From Puia dinghuensis (lineage in GTDB: Bacteria; Bacteroidota; Bacteroidia; Chitinophagales; Chitinophagaceae), in the NCBI GenBank assembly GCA_026224995.1, contig JAMFRX010000640.1, positions 1 to 7,536 of the forward strand: a stretch of 7,536 nucleotides of DNA. The letters are read 5' to 3'. Made by a program: the position numbers and the translations under genes. Numbering within the stretch: position 1 is the first letter of the stretch; each line of letters begins with the position of its first letter. Shown here one piece after another: positions 5,543-7,536 of the stretch. The notes beneath the pieces were generated by a model. That model saw only the letters and a program-made list of their open reading frames with translations, ran no database searches and was not told the origin of the DNA.

Positions 5543-7015
5543 CTATGGCTTCAGTCGGGGATCGTCGGCGGACATGGCTGGGAGCCAGGGAGCGCCGACC
5601 TGCTGGCGGTTCCACCAGCGGCCTTTTCCGGAAGGGGCAAAAGAATAGCGATAGAGGACGGCCCGGATATAGCGGGGCGGCTTATCGGGGAAGGGGTTGG
5701 CGGCGAAGAGGCTTAGGGCGAGCGGGTCGTTGTGGAGGAGCTTGGAGATGAGGGTAAGGGTCCAGGGGTATTCGTCGGGGGTCGACATGGCGGCGAACCA
5801 CATCTGCCAGTCGAAGCGAAGGTGGTAGGGGGCGACCTGTGGCGGGCGTTTGTCCAGGGCGACGGGCAGGCCTTTATAGGGATAGGGTTTCCAGTTCGCG
5901 CTGTCGGTGGGGATCTCGTCCATGGTGCCTTCGAATACAATATTCAGCCGTTCGCGGCTTACGGAGCCGAAGGCGCCATAGGTGTTCACGAGATCCAGGG
6001 GATCGTATGCCGTGTTCATGATCTGCTCGGGAGAAAGCATGTTGAGGACCGGCTGGATGCTGAGGAGTCCGATGATGACGGTGACGACCCAGGCGGTGAT
6101 CTGCATGGGCCGGGAGGGCTCGGCATTCGTTTTCGCGGCTTCTGCCCGGCGGACGAGGGTGTGGGGGAGAACCTTAGAAAGGAAGGCGTCGTCGAAACAG
6201 GCCAGTGCGGGGATGATGGTCAGCCAGTTGAGGAAGCTGAGGTTACCGCTGAGGATGAGGATGAATTGTAAGCCCACGATGATGGCGCCGGCGATATGGC
6301 GGGCGAGGCGGGGCCAGAAGACGAAGAACGGGGCTACGAGCTCGGCCAGCCAGTTGTACCAGACGCCGAGCTTCAGCAGGGTCCGCGGCAGGAAGTGGAA
6401 CCAGCGGCTGAGCGGGCCGGGGAGCGGCTGGGTCTCGAAATGATAGTAGAGTGCGGTGCCGTTGCGCCATACTTCGTCGCCACGGAGCTTGATGAGTCCG
6501 GCCCCGAGCATGATGCGGAGCGTGAGCCAGCGAAAGAGCTGGATGATGGGCAGGGGCGGCGGGCGTTTGGGAAAGGGGCGGAGGTCGAGCAGGGGGCAGA
6601 GGAAGATCGCGAGGAAACCCGTTTCCAGGAGCTGGATCTCCCAACCAAAGCCATACCACTCCTGGCCAACATTGACGAAAGACATGTATAAGAACCAGAG
6701 GACAGTGAGCAATGGCGCATTGGCGAAGCCTGCCGCTACGACGCAAGAAAGCAGGAACCCGACCCATGCTGCAGTCAGGAGGGCCGCATCGGAATGGCCG
6801 AACCAGAAGATAGATGGGAGCCGGAGGAAGGCGGCACCGGGTGAGCCGAGCGTTTGGATGATGCGTTGCATGAAGCTGTCGACTGGGAGCAGGCCATTGG
6901 CGCCGATGAGTGGGATGATCTGGTTTATCGCCGCAAGGAAGCCAACAGCATAGATCACGCCCAGCAGGCGAAGGATGAGGAAGCGGGTGAGCCAGTAGGT
7001 AGGACGGGGATCCAT
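5543..7015 (-). CDS. Lipase maturation factor (LMF1-like) family membrane protein
   Basis: This 490-aa polytopic inner-membrane protein resembles eukaryotic LMF1/LMF2, ER proteins needed for lipases to fold and mature. Bacterial relatives are common but uncharacterised. Several hydrophobic helices are apparent at about 12-34, 77-97, 100-115, 126-145, 158-176, 218-236, 240-257, 260-274 and 304-322. Family hallmarks are GQEWYGFGWEIQLLETGFLA (117-136), RIMLGAGLIKLRGDEVW (167-183), YYHFETQPLPGPLSRW (190-205) and LSGNLSFLNWLT (255-266). The C-terminal soluble part carries VNTYGAFGSVSRERLNIVFEG (343-363), WKPYPYKG (375-382), APYHLRFDWQMWFAAMS (395-411) and RYSFAP (456-461). Both halves are intact and the length fits the family. 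The start at 7015 follows 'aattaacat', with no Shine-Dalgarno. It is the first gene of the minus-strand run and divergent from the ATP-grasp gene. Its client protein is unknown, and no lipase gene lies in the window. Confidence 0.93.
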   Translation of the reverse strand: MDPRPTYWLTRFLILRLLGVIYAVGFLAAINQIIPLIGANGLLPVDSFMQRIIQTLGSPGAAFLRLPSIFWFGHSDAALLTAAWVGFLLSCVVAAGFANAPLLTVLWFLYMSFVNVGQEWYGFGWEIQLLETGFLAIFLCPLLDLRPFPKRPPPLPIIQLFRWLTLRIMLGAGLIKLRGDEVWRNGTALYYHFETQPLPGPLSRWFHFLPRTLLKLGVWYNWLAELVAPFFVFWPRLARHIAGAIIVGLQFILILSGNLSFLNWLTIIPALACFDDAFLSKVLPHTLVRRAEAAKTNAEPSRPMQITAWVVTVIIGLLSIQPVLNMLSPEQIMNTAYDPLDLVNTYGAFGSVSRERLNIVFEGTMDEIPTDSANWKPYPYKGLPVALDKRPPQVAPYHLRFDWQMWFAAMSTPDEYPWTLTLISKLLHNDPLALSLFAANPFPDKPPRYIRAVLYRYSFAPSGKGRWWNRQQVGAPWLPAMSADDPRLKP

Positions 7016-7060
7016 ATGTTAATTTACCGATTTAGTCGCAGATTTGGTATCTTGGCCCGA

Positions 7061-7536
7061 GTGATATTAGAGAAAGAGAAATATGATGCTTTAATAGGGG
7101 GAGATGGTAAAATGAGCCCTGACTGGGAGGTATTCTTTCAGTCCTACTTTCAACTGGGCAAGGAGGAGATCACTGGCCGCAACGACGATATGCTGCGGCT
7201 TTTGAAGGAGAATGGGGTTACCTACAACATTTACGGCGATCCGGCGGGATTGAACCGGCCGTGGAACCTGGATATCATTCCTTTTTTGATCGGGAAAGAG
7301 GAGTGGCCGGCCATTGAGGCGGGTGTTTCGCAGCGGGCGCAGCTTTTAAATTTAATATTGGAAGACATCTATGGCGAGCGGAAATTGATCCGGAATGGAT
7401 TGCTGCCGATAGAGCTCGTTTATAATCATGCCGGATTCCTTCGTCAGTGCGCGGGCATCCCTGGGAAGCATCATCTGGTCATGTATTCCGCGGACCTGGC
7501 CAGGAGCAAGGACGGGCGGATCTGGGTGGTGAACGA
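7061..7536 (+). CDS. Circularly permuted type 2 ATP-grasp protein, N-terminal part (cut by window end)
   Basis: The frame is open from 7016 to the window end with no stop. From the GTG at 7061 about 158 residues are visible; members are usually several hundred residues long. Signatures: KYDALIGGDGKMSPDW (7-22), LLKENGVTYNIYGDPAGLNRP (47-67), WNLDIIPFLI (68-77), LLNLILEDIYGERKLI (95-110), NHAGFLRQCAG (122-132) and MYSADLARSKDGRIWVVN (141-158). These match the circularly permuted ATP-grasp (DUF404/DUF407) group, predicted ATP-dependent peptide ligases often found with alpha-E and transglutaminase-like genes. None of those partners is in view. The start is uncertain. GTG 7061 gives MILEKEKYDAL, the expected N-terminus. 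ATG 7016 abuts the divergent gene's start, leaving no leader. ATG 7112 has a Shine-Dalgarno-like GGGGGAG but would delete the conserved YDALIGGDG segment. Confidence 0.88.
   Translation, partial: MILEKEKYDALIGGDGKMSPDWEVFFQSYFQLGKEEITGRNDDMLRLLKENGVTYNIYGDPAGLNRPWNLDIIPFLIGKEEWPAIEAGVSQRAQLLNLILEDIYGERKLIRNGLLPIELVYNHAGFLRQCAGIPGKHHLVMYSADLARSKDGRIWVVN

Noticed and set aside
4949..5716. Plus-strand open frame of 255 codons
   Set aside because: It spans two real minus-strand genes and their gap, and its Gly/Ala/Asp-rich composition is typical of a shadow frame in GC-rich DNA.
5732..6767. Several open frames of 130-180 codons on both strands inside the lipase-maturation-factor gene
   Set aside because: All overlap a clear family member with intact motifs. 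They are rich in Arg, Gly and Pro with no domain signature.
7097..7114. Shine-Dalgarno-like GGGGGAG before the ATG at 7112 as the true start of the ATP-grasp gene
   Set aside because: The same bases encode the GGDG segment that matches the family N-terminus, and Bacteroidota rarely rely on Shine-Dalgarno sites.

Overview
The window looks like chromosomal DNA from a GC-richer member of the Bacteroidota, most likely a Chitinophagaceae-type soil bacterium. This placement is inferred. It rests on start codons preceded by A-rich leaders rather than Shine-Dalgarno sites, two exact matches to the Bacteroidota -7 promoter element TAnnTTTG, and the protein families present. No rRNA, tRNA, CRISPR array, insertion sequence or phage gene is visible. 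Every gene reads as intact apart from those cut by the window edges.

Layout from left to right. Bases 1-99 hold a possible 3' tail of an upstream gene, then the leader of a 503-aa Tat-exported TIM-barrel protein that looks like a glycoside hydrolase (100-1611, +). A perfect 10-bp hairpin terminator follows; its T-tract serves the opposite strand. It closes a 67-aa YtxH-family membrane protein (1656-1859, -). Across a 191-bp divergent intergenic region lies a 71-aa two-helix membrane protein (2051-2266, +).

Converging on that gene is a run of four minus-strand genes. In transcription order they are: a lipase-maturation-factor-like polytopic membrane protein (7015-5543), a protein with a zinc ribbon, one membrane helix and a propeller-like domain (5470-4187), an SPFH/band-7 protein with a C-terminal SHOCT domain (4176-3193), and an OmpA-type peptidoglycan-binding lipoprotein (3160-2288). 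At the right edge, divergent from the first of these, is the N-terminal part of a circularly permuted ATP-grasp protein (from about 7061, + strand, running off the window).

How the genes may work together. Most are cell-envelope genes. The tightest unit is the zinc-ribbon membrane protein with the SPFH-SHOCT protein (10 bp apart), followed after 32 bp by the OmpA lipoprotein. Pairing a zinc-ribbon membrane anchor with a cytosolic SPFH protein recalls the Bacillus ydjFGHI (PspA partner) operon. I therefore propose, as inference only, an envelope-stress or membrane-microdomain module spanning cytoplasm, inner membrane and periplasm. This is the best candidate here for an undescribed system. The rest is ordinary genome content with some poorly characterised families.
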